Source: Comamonadaceae bacterium
GTDB taxonomy: Bacteria > Pseudomonadota > Gammaproteobacteria > Burkholderiales > Burkholderiaceae_C
NCBI GenBank assembly: GCA_027488985.1
Contig: JAIYAR010000013.1
Location: 310,001-374,000 of the forward strand
Length of the DNA stretch: 64,000 nucleotides
Reading direction: 5' to 3'
Position numbers and translations under genes: made by a program. Positions 35,476 to 43,907 of this stretch are shown here, one piece after another. The first letter of the stretch is position 1. Each line of letters begins with the position of its first letter. The notes below the pieces were generated by a model. That model was not told where the DNA came from. It saw only the letters and a list, made by a program, of their open reading frames with translations, and did not search any database.

Positions 35476-35489
35476 GGATAGCGCTATCC
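35476..35489. promoter_or_regulatory. LacI-type operator O2 (regulator side)
   Basis: GGATAGCGCTATCC, a 14-bp perfect palindrome identical to the O1 core, 44 bp before the regulator gene start. Two identical sites in one divergent region fit autoregulation and possible DNA looping. Confidence 0.8.
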
Positions 35490-35532
35490 TATGAGAAGAT
35501 TTCACAAACCCATTCAGTAGTTTCCCTAGGCC

Positions 35533-36555
35533 ATGAACAACCCTCTCCGGCCCCGTGCCACGGGCCGCGTCACGCTCTCCGATGTGGCGCAGCTGGCCGG
35601 CGTCAGCCCCATCACCGTGTCGCGCGCATTGCGGGGTGAGCGTGCGGTGGCGTCCGACTTGGTCGCGAAAGTGCGCGCAGCCGCCGACACGCTGGGCTAC
35701 GTGCCCAACCCGGCCGCGCGGGCCCTGGCTTCAGGGCAGAGCAGCCATGTGGCAGTGCTCATCCCCATGCTTTCCAACGCCTTGTTTGTGGATTTGTTGG
35801 AAGCTTTGCAGCTCAGTCTTCGGCAAGCCGGCTTTCAAACGCTGATCGGCATTACCCACTACGACCCGAGTGAAGAAGAAACCCTGCTGCGCGAGCAGCT
35901 GCTGCACCGCCCTGCAGGCCTGATCGTGACCGGGCTGGAACGCCACGAAACTACCCGCCAGCTGATTGCACAAAGCGGAGTGCCCTGCGTACACCTGATG
36001 ACGACCGAGGTGCCACCGGGCGCCCATTGCGTCGGCTTTTCCCAAATGGACGCCGGCCGCGACATGGCCCGGCACCTGATCGGCAAAGGCTACCGTCGTA
36101 TTGCATTTGCAGCGGCCCAGCTGGACCCGCGAACCCTGCAGCGGCTCCAAGGCTGGCGCAATGCCTTACAAGAAGCTGGTTTGCACGACGAATTGCTGGA
36201 GTGGCTCAACCCTGCGCCCTCATCATTGGAGCTGGGGGCCCGGATGTTTGAGCAGATCATGGGACAAACGCCGCCGGTAGACGCCATCTTCTTTTGCAAC
36301 GACGACTTGGCGCAAGGCGCCCTGCTTGCGGCCATGCGCATGGGGGTTGCGGTGCCGCAGCGTGTGGCAATTGCGGGGTTCAATGACTTGACCGGCAGTG
36401 ACCAGATGGTGCCGCCACTCACCACCGTGCGCACCCCACGGGCCGAGATCGGCCATGCAGCTGCGCAAATGCTGATCCGACTGATGCAGGGCGATACCGT
36501 GCCCGACGAAGCGGTGAACCTGGGCTACGCGCTCCAGGTGCGGCAAAGCACCTGA
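35533..36555 (+). CDS. LacI family transcriptional regulator (gluconate-type)
   Basis: A 340-residue LacI/GalR repressor. The N-terminal helix-turn-helix and hinge are VTLSDVAQLAGVSPITVSRA and YVPNPAARALASGQS; the periplasmic-binding-like effector domain follows (about 75-335) with IFFCNDDLAQGALLAAMRMG and VAIAGFNDLTGS. It is divergent from gntK-dctQMP and separated from it by two copies of one palindrome, so it most likely represses that operon and itself and is released by gluconate or 6-phosphogluconate. The effector is inference from context. Confidence 0.9.
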   Translation: MNNPLRPRATGRVTLSDVAQLAGVSPITVSRALRGERAVASDLVAKVRAAADTLGYVPNPAARALASGQSSHVAVLIPMLSNALFVDLLEALQLSLRQAGFQTLIGITHYDPSEEETLLREQLLHRPAGLIVTGLERHETTRQLIAQSGVPCVHLMTTEVPPGAHCVGFSQMDAGRDMARHLIGKGYRRIAFAAAQLDPRTLQRLQGWRNALQEAGLHDELLEWLNPAPSSLELGARMFEQIMGQTPPVDAIFFCNDDLAQGALLAAMRMGVAVPQRVAIAGFNDLTGSDQMVPPLTTVRTPRAEIGHAAAQMLIRLMQGDTVPDEAVNLGYALQVRQST

Positions 36556-36577
36556 AGCGCACCTGAGTCGCAAGCGC

Positions 36578-37144
36578 TCAGGGAGCGTTGGACTCCAAAC
36601 CGCGCAACACCCGGCCGCGGCCTGCCGTCAGGTATTCGGCATACCCGGCCAGACCTGCCACCAGTCGCCACATGGCACGCGCTACCAGAGCCAGACCATG
36701 ACCGATGTCACGCACCGGGTCCACGACGGCCGCCTGCCAACGGCTGGCCGCGCAATTTTCCGGCGCTGGCACCCATTGCAGCTGAATGCCATCCTGCCCT
36801 TTGTAGGCCCAGGCTTCCACCACCACGCGCTGCCCGGCACGCAGTTGCAGATCATGGCCCAGCGCCACAAAGTGGTCGCCGGTCTCGGCAAGCGGGGTGT
36901 GGCGCGACACATCCAAGGTCGCCCAAGCGCGACCGCTGATGACGCGCAGTACGCCGGCAGTGCGGGGCTTGAGGGTCACTGCATGCCCTTGCGGCAGGGT
37001 CCAGGGGGTGCTCTCGCACAGCGCCACCTTGCCCATCGCCACTGTCATGCCGGGGGCCACCGGTGCGGCGAGGTTCACGCCGGACATGGATGCGGACACA
37101 AATTCTTGCAGTGAACAGGGGGAGGATAGGCTTTGCGATGACAT
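36578..37144 (-). CDS. DUF2917 domain protein
   Basis: A 188-residue protein with the DUF2917 domain: ESTPWTLPQGHAVTLKPR, VLRVISGRAWATLD, GDHFVALGHDLQLRAGQRVVVEAW, a compact cupin-like beta region. Its function is unknown. ATG 37144 (SSQSL) is used. The gene is divergent from a LysR regulator, an arrangement often seen in this group of bacteria and suggesting regulation by it. C-terminal residues 140-188 are less conserved and rich in arginine and alanine. Confidence 0.75.
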   Translation of the reverse strand: MSSQSLSSPCSLQEFVSASMSGVNLAAPVAPGMTVAMGKVALCESTPWTLPQGHAVTLKPRTAGVLRVISGRAWATLDVSRHTPLAETGDHFVALGHDLQLRAGQRVVVEAWAYKGQDGIQLQWVPAPENCAASRWQAAVVDPVRDIGHGLALVARAMWRLVAGLAGYAEYLTAGRGRVLRGLESNAP

Positions 37145-37227
37145 GGAAAACTCCTTGAAAAATGTGGATGGGCAAGCAGATGATCCTCCCGCCCCGGCTT
37201 TGCCGTCCAATGAAATCGGGCTATGCT

Positions 37228-37263
37228 ATTCATTCCATTAACGCATGAATCGCACTCTGCGAT
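37228..37263. promoter_or_regulatory. Candidate LysR-type binding site in the divergent region
   Basis: ATTCAT-N11-ATGAAT (37228-37250) is an inverted repeat of the size and spacing used by LysR regulators; ATCGCA-CTC-TGCGAT (37249-37263) is a second one beside it. Both lie between the DUF2917 gene and the LysR gene. Sequence pattern only. Confidence 0.4.
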
Positions 37264-37272
37264 CCTCCCGCC

Positions 37273-38325
37273 ATGTCTGACGCCATCGCCCCGAATACCG
37301 AGATCCGTCTGCGCACCCGCCCGATCGCTGTGGGCCACCTGCGCGCACTGGAAGCCGTGGCTAGGCACCTGAATTTCCGAGCGGCTGCCGAGGAACTGGC
37401 ACTCACGCAAAGCGCCGTGAGCCGCCAGATCCAGGCACTGGAGGATGAAGTGGGCGTACCCCTCTTTTTGCGCCACACCCGCGCTGTGGAGCTCACGGGT
37501 GCCGGTGGACAATTGTTGCGCGCGGCAGTGCCTTCCCTGGAGCGCATCGACTCCGCCGTACGACAGATCCGGCGCACCGCAGGGCGCAAAAGCGTAGCCA
37601 TTTCGACCTGGGCCTCGTTCGCCTCCATGTGGCTGATCCCGCGCCTGGAGGCCTTTCAGGCGGAATACCCCGACATCGACATCCGTATCGACGCTACCGA
37701 CAACCCGGTGGACCTGGACACCAGCGATGTGGACCTGGCCATCCGCTACACCCAGCCCGGCGGGGTGAACTCCGACGCAGTGCGCCTTTTCGGCGAGCAG
37801 CTCACCCCGGTAGCCAGCCCCTGGTTGCTCAAGAGCGGCGCCCCGCTGCGCAAGGCAGCAGACCTGGCCCGCTTTGCCCTGTTGGAGGCCAGCGACACTC
37901 ACCGCGTGCAGAACCTGGAGTGGCTCACTTGGCGGCGTTGGCTGGAACTCAACCAACAGCCCCGGCTGGAGCCCAAGCGCTGGATGTATTTCAACTATGC
38001 CCACCAGATCGCTCAGGCAGCACTGACCGGCCAGGGTATTGCGTTGGCGCGTATGCCCTTGGTGGCAGACAGCCTCGCCAGTGGCGACCTCGTTGAGGTG
38101 CTGCCAGGCGGCCGCATTGATACGCCCATGGTCTATTGGCTTTTGGTGGGAGCGCGCAACAGCGGCCGCCCGGAAATTCAGGCCTTTTGCGACTGGCTGT
38201 TGGCTCAGGCTGCGGTGACGCGAAGAGCCATCGGCGAGGTGCCCGACCCGGAAACCCAAGCGCATCCGGACGGACGGCTGCCGGATACGCCAGACACCAA
38301 TTGCGATGCTGCAGCGCATCCATGA
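37273..38325 (+). CDS. LysR family transcriptional regulator (GcvA-like)
   Basis: A 350-residue LysR-type regulator. The winged helix-turn-helix is at residues 22-80 with LRALEAVARHLNFRAAAEEL and TQSAVSRQIQALEDEVGVPL; the effector-binding domain (about 110-310) includes WLIPRLEAFQAEYPDIDIRI and SDVDLAIRY, as in GcvA-like members. The C-terminal 35 residues extend past the usual end. It is divergent from the DUF2917 gene. Effector unknown. Confidence 0.92.
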   Translation: MSDAIAPNTEIRLRTRPIAVGHLRALEAVARHLNFRAAAEELALTQSAVSRQIQALEDEVGVPLFLRHTRAVELTGAGGQLLRAAVPSLERIDSAVRQIRRTAGRKSVAISTWASFASMWLIPRLEAFQAEYPDIDIRIDATDNPVDLDTSDVDLAIRYTQPGGVNSDAVRLFGEQLTPVASPWLLKSGAPLRKAADLARFALLEASDTHRVQNLEWLTWRRWLELNQQPRLEPKRWMYFNYAHQIAQAALTGQGIALARMPLVADSLASGDLVEVLPGGRIDTPMVYWLLVGARNSGRPEIQAFCDWLLAQAAVTRRAIGEVPDPETQAHPDGRLPDTPDTNCDAAAHP

Positions 38326-38335
38326 CAATGAGCCC

Positions 38336-38926
38336 ATGTCACACATCACCCTTTTTCGCGCCCTGGTTCTGGCGGCCTTAGCAAGCACAACCACGCTCGC
38401 AGCGCTGGCGCAGAACGACGCACTCATTACCAAACGGCCCAGCACCTTGCGTGATGCCCCCGCAGATACGGCAGCCACCTTGGCCAACCTGACTGCACAA
38501 ACACCGCTCACCCGCTTGCCGGTGCGCCAGGGGCCCTATGTGCAAGTGCGCACGGCCAATGGCACCACCGGCTGGATGCACCTCTTTGATGTGAGCAGCC
38601 CTGCTGAGCAAAGCAGTGTGGCAGCCACCGCCACCGGCGCCCTGAGGGGCTTGACCAACTTTTTCAACCGCGGAAACGCGCCTGCTACGAACACGGCGTC
38701 CACCACCGTCGGTATCCGTGGGCTGGGGGCAGAGGATATTGCCAACGCACAGCCCAACCCTTCTGCGCTTGCGCAAATGGAAGGCCAGCGCCAGGACGCA
38801 TCTCAAGCCCGGCGATTTGCGGACAGCGCCGCCTTGCAGGTGCATGCGGTCGAGCCCCTGCCGGTACCCACTCCACCCGCACCACCAGCCGGCCCTGCCG
38901 GTCGTCGCCTGGAGAGCTATAACTGA
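38336..38926 (+). CDS. SH3 domain-containing exported protein
   Basis: A 196-residue protein with a signal peptide (residues 1-25, ending TTLAALAQ) and a bacterial SH3 domain, about residues 30-85, visible as TLRDAPADTAATLANLTAQ, TRLPVRQGPYVQVRT and GTTGWMHLFDV. The rest is alanine- and proline-rich and probably disordered. It begins 10 bp after the LysR gene and overlaps the M48 peptidase start (TGATG), so it may act with that peptidase in the envelope. Specific function unknown. Confidence 0.8.
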   Translation: MSHITLFRALVLAALASTTTLAALAQNDALITKRPSTLRDAPADTAATLANLTAQTPLTRLPVRQGPYVQVRTANGTTGWMHLFDVSSPAEQSSVAATATGALRGLTNFFNRGNAPATNTASTTVGIRGLGAEDIANAQPNPSALAQMEGQRQDASQARRFADSAALQVHAVEPLPVPTPPAPPAGPAGRRLESYN

Positions 38927-39870
38927 TGCGCGCGCGCCACCACTCCTCTATCGCTCGCACGCTATCCGCTGCGGCTCTTACCATATTGTGCGCCCTGCCT
39001 GTACAGGCAGAGGAGCCCGGAAGGGCACTGGGCAATCTGTTTCAGAACTTGTTGAGGCAAGGCCCTGCATCACCTGCTGCTGCAACAGTAGCGCCTGCCT
39101 CCGGCGCAACCAACACAGGCGACTTGGCCAGCTTGTTCAACCAGTCCATCGAACAAATTGACGAGCCCAAAGAAATCGAAATGGGCAAGCAGCTGGCCGC
39201 TGTCCTGCTGGGAGCCAAACCGCTGTCGCCCAACATGGCACTCCAACGCTATGTGAACCGCTTGGGGCGCTGGATTGCCCTGCAGTCCGCACGGCCGGAC
39301 CTGCCTTGGACTTTCGGGGTGCTGGATGACGCGGGTTTCAATGCCTTCGCGGCTCCCGGGGGCTATGTGTTTGTGACCAAAGGCCTGGTAGAGGCCCTGA
39401 ACGACGAGTCCGAACTGGCCGGCATTCTGGCGCACGAAATCCAGCACGTAGTCGGCAAGCACCACCTCAAGGCCATGCGCAAAAGCGCCCAGGCAGGTTT
39501 ACTCACCAGCCTTATCGCCGCCCGTCTGAGCGAACGCACCAATGGGGTGTTGCAAGGCCAGCTGCTGATGCTGGGCAAAGACATGTACTCCAAAGGCCTG
39601 GACCAGAGTGACGAACTCGAAGCCGACCGTGTGGGTGTGGCGCTTGCTGCGCGAGCAGGCTTTGACCCCTATGGTTTGGTGGCCGTCTTGCAGGGCCTGC
39701 GCACCGCCGCACCGGACAACCCGATGTTCAGCCTGCAGCTCAGCACTCACCCGCCCACCCAAGTGCGCCTGGACCAGCTGGAGCTGGCCATGGGGCAGCG
39801 TCTGGATGCTTATTCCGGCAAGCCCACGCTCACCATCGCCCAGCGCTTGGCGCGCGGCGTGGGGCGGTAA
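38926..39870 (+). CDS. M48 family periplasmic metalloprotease
   Basis: A 314-residue exported zinc protease. A signal peptide (about 1-29) ends LPVQAEE. The active site HEIQH (GILAHEIQHVVGKHH) is followed by the third ligand in LEADRVGVALAARAGFD. The GGYVFVTKGLVEALNDESELAG segment is typical of the M48 BepA/LoiP type, which handles outer-membrane protein quality control. Its start overlaps the SH3 gene and it is 13 bp before the CrtC-like gene. Confidence 0.9.
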   Translation: MRARHHSSIARTLSAAALTILCALPVQAEEPGRALGNLFQNLLRQGPASPAAATVAPASGATNTGDLASLFNQSIEQIDEPKEIEMGKQLAAVLLGAKPLSPNMALQRYVNRLGRWIALQSARPDLPWTFGVLDDAGFNAFAAPGGYVFVTKGLVEALNDESELAGILAHEIQHVVGKHHLKAMRKSAQAGLLTSLIAARLSERTNGVLQGQLLMLGKDMYSKGLDQSDELEADRVGVALAARAGFDPYGLVAVLQGLRTAAPDNPMFSLQLSTHPPTQVRLDQLELAMGQRLDAYSGKPTLTIAQRLARGVGR

Positions 39871-39883
39871 AGCGGCACATCGC

Positions 39884-41005
39884 ATGAAACACCCCGGATT
39901 GGGCCGCCGGCAATTGCTGCTGGCGCCTGCATTGGCAGGCCTCTTGCCCGCCGCGCAGGCGCTACCGCGTACTACCCTGCACTTTCCGCGGGACGCGGGC
40001 AGTCACAACGATTTCAAGACCGAGTGGTGGTACGTAACCGGCGTGGCTCAGGTGCAGGGCAAAGCAGGCGACGCGAAAGACAAGCCTCGCCTTTTGGGTT
40101 TTCAGGTCACTTTCTTTCGCAGCCGGGTGGATGCGACCCAAGGCATGCAGTCGCGACTTGCCGCGCGCCAACTGCTGTTTGCCCATGCGGCGGTGACGGA
40201 TGTCGATGGCAAAAAGCTCTGGCATGACCAGCGCATCGCCCGCTGGTCCGGCGATGCGCCGGGCACTAACCCGGCCGATACCGCTCATGCAAGCACTACG
40301 GACACGAATGTCACCTTGCGGGACTGGAGTCTGCAGCGCGTCGGGCCTGATTTGCAAGCAGACATTAGCGGCAAAGACTTTGCGATCCAGCTGCGATTTC
40401 AGGCCAGCCAACCGGTTTTGCTGCAGGGTGTGGACGGACTTTCCCGCAAAGGCCCTGAGGAAAAACAAGCCAGCTACTACTACAGCCAACCGCAGCTGCA
40501 AACCAGCGGCAGCATCCGCTTGCAGGGCAAGAATCTCACGCTGCAAAACGGCAGCGTCGCTTGGATGGACCATGAATGGAGCCAGGAAGTGCTGCACCCG
40601 CTGGCAGTGGGCTGGGATTGGATCGGCGTCAACCTGTTTGACGGCAGTGCACTCACTGCCTTTCAGCTGCGGGACGCAACAGGCAATGCGATGTGGGATG
40701 GCGGCTCGTTTCGCAGCGGGAACGGCCAGCGCTTTGGCTTCACCCGTGGCGAGGTACTGTTCAAGCCGCTCAGGCGCTGGACCAGCCCGCTCAGCCAGGC
40801 CAGCTACCCGGTGGAGTGGATGGTGCGCACACCCGCGGACTACTACACCGTGAAAGCCGTGCTGGACAACCAGGAGCTCGACAGCAGGGGCTCCACCGGC
40901 GCCATTTACTGGGAAGGCCTGAGCGAGGTTTGGGACAGCAAAAACCGCCTGGTTGGTCGGGGCTACCTCGAAATGACAGGCTACGCTGCCACCCTGAAGC
41001 TCTAG
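39884..41005 (+). CDS. Lipocalin-like (AttH/CrtC-type) exported protein
   Basis: A 373-residue protein of the AttH/carotenoid 1,2-hydratase-like lipocalin family. The N-terminus LGRRQLLLAPALAGLLPAAQ has twin arginines before a hydrophobic core, suggesting Tat export. Family motifs: FPRDAGSHNDFKTEWWYVTG, LLGFQVTFFRSR, LLFAHAAVTD, SVAWMDHEWSQ and GWDWIGVNLFDG. Automatic pipelines often call these carotenoid hydratases, but no carotenoid genes are present, and AttH-type proteins more often accompany LolD/FtsX-type transporters. It probably handles a hydrophobic ligand in the envelope. Role uncertain. Confidence 0.85.
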   Translation: MKHPGLGRRQLLLAPALAGLLPAAQALPRTTLHFPRDAGSHNDFKTEWWYVTGVAQVQGKAGDAKDKPRLLGFQVTFFRSRVDATQGMQSRLAARQLLFAHAAVTDVDGKKLWHDQRIARWSGDAPGTNPADTAHASTTDTNVTLRDWSLQRVGPDLQADISGKDFAIQLRFQASQPVLLQGVDGLSRKGPEEKQASYYYSQPQLQTSGSIRLQGKNLTLQNGSVAWMDHEWSQEVLHPLAVGWDWIGVNLFDGSALTAFQLRDATGNAMWDGGSFRSGNGQRFGFTRGEVLFKPLRRWTSPLSQASYPVEWMVRTPADYYTVKAVLDNQELDSRGSTGAIYWEGLSEVWDSKNRLVGRGYLEMTGYAATLKL

Positions 41006-41007
41006 GC

Positions 41008-41838
41008 TCAGCGGCTGGACTTGCGGCGCTCCCGCCCTGCCAGCCAACGCAACAGCAGTGCATGAAAGGCCTCGGGCTGGTCCAGCATGACCCAGTGGCC
41101 GCAACGCAAAGCATGCGCCGCCCCGTCTTCAGAGGCACGCAAAGTGTGCACCCAGCGCGGCGAGTGGAACATGAACGGTTTGCGTTCTCCGAACACATAC
41201 AGCACCGGACACCTTGGTTTCACCGGACCGGTTTTGAGGCCACCACGCAGGCCGAACCAGCTCATGGCGTAAGGAAAATTCATGGTCCAGTGCAGCTGAT
41301 CGGCCGGGACAGGGCAGCGCATCGCCCGGGCCATCCAACGGGTCATCCAGTCGGCCAAGCCACCATGCAGGTAGCGACCGACGGCCCATGCAGTCGCCAG
41401 CCACAGCTGGTAGCCTGCGATGTACAACTTTTGGCGGACAGAGAGAGATGACAGGTAAGCGCCCGCGTTGTAGTCCCCAATGTCGACCGCCACAATGGCT
41501 GCGACGTGCTCCGGATGGCGCATGGCCAGCTCATAGCCGAAAATGCAACCCCAATCGTGCAGCAGCAAAGTCACAGGCTCACCGGGGCTGACAGCGTTGA
41601 TGACAGCCAGCAACGACGCCACCACCTCGTCCAGAGTGGGGAGAGGCGCTTTGCCATCAGTGATCCCGAAGCCGGGCAACGTCAACCGAACGCAGCGATG
41701 ATGGGACCGTAAAGCCTGTACCGTACCGTCCCATACATGTAAGGTGTCTGGCCACCCGTGCAGCATGACCACAGTGCGCGGCCCAACTCCCTCGATACGC
41801 ACATTGACGCCATTGACGTGAAGTTCCTGAAAGCCCAT
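41008..41838 (-). CDS. Alpha/beta hydrolase, epoxide-hydrolase-like
   Basis: A 276-residue cytoplasmic alpha/beta hydrolase. The oxyanion segment is LHGWPDTLHVWD and the nucleophile elbow LLHDWGC has aspartate where serine usually sits, as in epoxide hydrolases and haloalkane dehalogenases. The catalytic histidine is in CGHWVMLDQPEAF near the C-terminus, and FPYAMSWFGLRGG belongs to the cap region. ATG 41838 has AGGAGG upstream. It converges with the lipocalin-like gene. Substrate unknown. Confidence 0.88.
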   Translation of the reverse strand: MGFQELHVNGVNVRIEGVGPRTVVMLHGWPDTLHVWDGTVQALRSHHRCVRLTLPGFGITDGKAPLPTLDEVVASLLAVINAVSPGEPVTLLLHDWGCIFGYELAMRHPEHVAAIVAVDIGDYNAGAYLSSLSVRQKLYIAGYQLWLATAWAVGRYLHGGLADWMTRWMARAMRCPVPADQLHWTMNFPYAMSWFGLRGGLKTGPVKPRCPVLYVFGERKPFMFHSPRWVHTLRASEDGAAHALRCGHWVMLDQPEAFHALLLRWLAGRERRKSSR

Positions 41839-41912
41839 CTGTCCTCCTGAATTTTTTCCTAGAGCTTACCTCGGCAGTTATGCAACAAAGTGAAACAAAC
41901 CGAAAATCAGAC

Positions 41913-41971
41913 GCTATAAAAGCAATAGCTACTTGCGCAATACTTACGGGGGCCGACCGGGTATTTTCTTT
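41913..41971 (+). repeat. Interspersed repeat, copy F (intergenic, forward)
   Basis: GCTATAAAAGCAATAGCTAC, TTGCGCAATACTTACGGG, GGCCGACCGGG and TATTTTCTTT follow the repeat layout. It lies between the alpha/beta hydrolase and the ABC exporter start, and the 5' part can fold as GCTAT...ATAGC. Confidence 0.75.
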
Positions 41972-42022
41972 ATTTGTGCAAGCCGCCTTGCAGCCGGACC
42001 CCCCACCCTCACCTGAACACCC

Positions 42023-43801
42023 ATGAGTTCCTCCGACCGCCCCAAATCCACCAACCCCAAATCGCTCTCCGGCTTGCTGCCTTTTTTACGGCCCTACCGG
42101 GCCCGCATTGGCATGGCCCTCGTGTTTCTGGTCCTCGCGGCGGGTGCCACGCTGGCGTTTCCAGTGGCATTGCGCAGTCTGATTGACGGCGGTCTGGTGC
42201 AGACCGACAAGGGCGCGCAATTGATGGCGCTGCGCGACCACTTTGCCGCACTGTTTGCGGTGGCTGTGGCACTAGGCCTGTTTTCGGCGGCACGGTTTTA
42301 CATGGTGAGCTGGCTGGGTGAGCGGGTAACGGCGGACCTGCGCAATGCGGTCTACAGCCACGTGCTCAAGCAAAGCCCGGAGTTTTTTGAGACCACCCAG
42401 ACCGGTGAGGTGCTTTCGCGCCTGTCCGCCGACACCACCCTGGTGCAAACCGTGGTGGGCTCTTCACTCTCCATGGGCCTGCGCAATGCGGTCATGGGCA
42501 TAGGGGCGCTGGGCGTGCTGGTGTGGACCAACCCGGTGGTCATGCTGCAGGTATTGGTGGTGCTGGTACTCATCGTGCTGCCCAGCTTGTGGTTCGGCCG
42601 GCGGGTACGCAAGCTCTCCCGCGCATCCCAGGACCGGGTAGCGGACTCCAGTGCGATTGCCGCCGAAGTGCTCAATGCCATTCCCGTGGTACAGAGCTAC
42701 ACCGCGGAGGGGCGTGAAACCGGCCGCTTTGTAACGTCTACCGACAATGCCTTCGCCACAGCCACCAAGCGCAGTTTGATGCGCTCGGCCTTGGTGGCTT
42801 TCATCATTATCGCGACCTCTGCCGCCTTGCTCTGGGGCTTGTACCAGGGCACACAAGCGGTGGCCGAGGGGCGCATTACCGCGGGCCACTTGGGGCAAAC
42901 CGTGGTCTACGTGATCATTCTGGCCAGTGCATTTGCGGTCCTGGGTGAGGTCTATGGCGACCTGTTGCGTGCCGCCGGTGCGACTGAGCGGTTGATGGAA
43001 CTTCTGGGAACCCAGTCGCCTATTTCTTCACCCTCAAATCCTGTTCTGGCGCCCCTGCCTTCTGCGGGAAGCGCTATCAAATTTGAAGCAATTAATTTCC
43101 ACTACCCCTCCCGACCGCAGCAGCAGGTACTGCAAAACTTCAGCCTGGATGTGAAGCCCGGCCAGACGGTGGCTATCGTGGGGCCCAGCGGTGCCGGCAA
43201 GAGCACGGTGTTCCAGCTGCTGCTGCGTTACTACGACCCGCAAAGCGGCAGCATCGCCCTCGATGGGGTGGAAACACGCGCGCAGGCGCTGGACGCATTG
43301 AGGCAACGGGTAGGCATCGTGCCGCAGGACGCGGTCATTTTCTCCAGCTCTGCGATGGAAAACATCCGTTACGGCAAGCCCGGTGCTACGGATGCCGAAG
43401 TCAAGGCCGCTGCGCATGCTGCGTTCGCACACGAATTCATTGAAGCCTTGCCAGAGGGCTACGACACCTTCCTTGGTGAGCGGGGTGTGCGCTTGTCCGG
43501 TGGTCAACGCCAGCGCATTGCTATCGCCCGAGCGATGCTCAAGAACCCTCCCCTGCTGCTGTTGGACGAGGCCACTAGCGCGCTGGACGCCGAAAGCGAG
43601 CGTATGGTGCAAGCAGCGTTGGAGAGCGCCATGCGCGACCGGACCACGCTGGTTATCGTCCACCGCCTGGCTACCGTGCAAAAGGCAGACCTGATCGTGG
43701 TGCTGGACCACGGCGTGCTGGTGGAGCAAGGCACGCACGCTGAGTTGGTGGCCAGGGGTGGCGTATACGCAGGCTTGGCCGCACTGCAGTTCAATGCTTA
43801 A
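42023..43801 (+). CDS. ABC exporter with fused permease and ATPase domains (lipid A-type/MsbA-like)
   Basis: A 592-residue half-transporter: six membrane segments (about 20-320) with LKQSPEFFETTQTGEVLSRL, then a nucleotide-binding domain (about 345-590) with Walker A GPSGAGKST, Q-loop VPQDAVIFSSS, signature LSGGQRQRIAIARAM and Walker B LLLLDEATSALDAES. It should act as a homodimer exporting a lipid or hydrophobic compound. Whether it is the essential MsbA or a paralogue cannot be told. Repeat copy E encodes the linker at residues about 338-356, between the two domains. ATG 42023 is a plain choice with no strong ribosome-binding site. Confidence 0.9.
   Translation: MSSSDRPKSTNPKSLSGLLPFLRPYRARIGMALVFLVLAAGATLAFPVALRSLIDGGLVQTDKGAQLMALRDHFAALFAVAVALGLFSAARFYMVSWLGERVTADLRNAVYSHVLKQSPEFFETTQTGEVLSRLSADTTLVQTVVGSSLSMGLRNAVMGIGALGVLVWTNPVVMLQVLVVLVLIVLPSLWFGRRVRKLSRASQDRVADSSAIAAEVLNAIPVVQSYTAEGRETGRFVTSTDNAFATATKRSLMRSALVAFIIIATSAALLWGLYQGTQAVAEGRITAGHLGQTVVYVIILASAFAVLGEVYGDLLRAAGATERLMELLGTQSPISSPSNPVLAPLPSAGSAIKFEAINFHYPSRPQQQVLQNFSLDVKPGQTVAIVGPSGAGKSTVFQLLLRYYDPQSGSIALDGVETRAQALDALRQRVGIVPQDAVIFSSSAMENIRYGKPGATDAEVKAAAHAAFAHEFIEALPEGYDTFLGERGVRLSGGQRQRIAIARAMLKNPPLLLLDEATSALDAESERMVQAALESAMRDRTTLVIVHRLATVQKADLIVVLDHGVLVEQGTHAELVARGGVYAGLAALQFNA
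43034..43089 (-). repeat. Interspersed repeat, copy E (inside ABC exporter linker, reverse)
   Basis: Minus-strand blocks GCTTCAAATTTGATAGC, GCTTCCCGCAGAAGGC, GGGGCGCCAGAAC and AGGATTTGAGG. The host frame reads the other strand as SNPVLAPLPSAGSAIKFEA. Copy C in mutL gives PNRPAAPMYSAQPAIKFEA, in the same frame. Confidence 0.8.
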
Positions 43802-43851
43802 ATGACTTGCGAAGTTTCGCGGCAAAGCACAAAGCCACACCCTTTAATCGG

Positions 43852-43881
43852 TTGATTAACGGGGCATACACCTCCTAAAAT
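43852..43881 (+). promoter_or_regulatory. Candidate sigma-70 promoter for the small-protein pair
   Basis: TTGATT (43852-43857), 18-bp spacer, TAAAAT (43876-43881), 26 bp before the start of the first small protein gene. The order and spacing match a housekeeping promoter. Confidence 0.5.
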
Positions 43882-43907
43882 CGGGCTTTCCGACTCAGGA
43901 GGCCCGT

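Noticed and set aside
39884-41005. Carotenoid 1,2-hydratase as a literal function
   Set aside because: No carotenoid pathway genes occur in the window; the lipocalin-like family label is safer.
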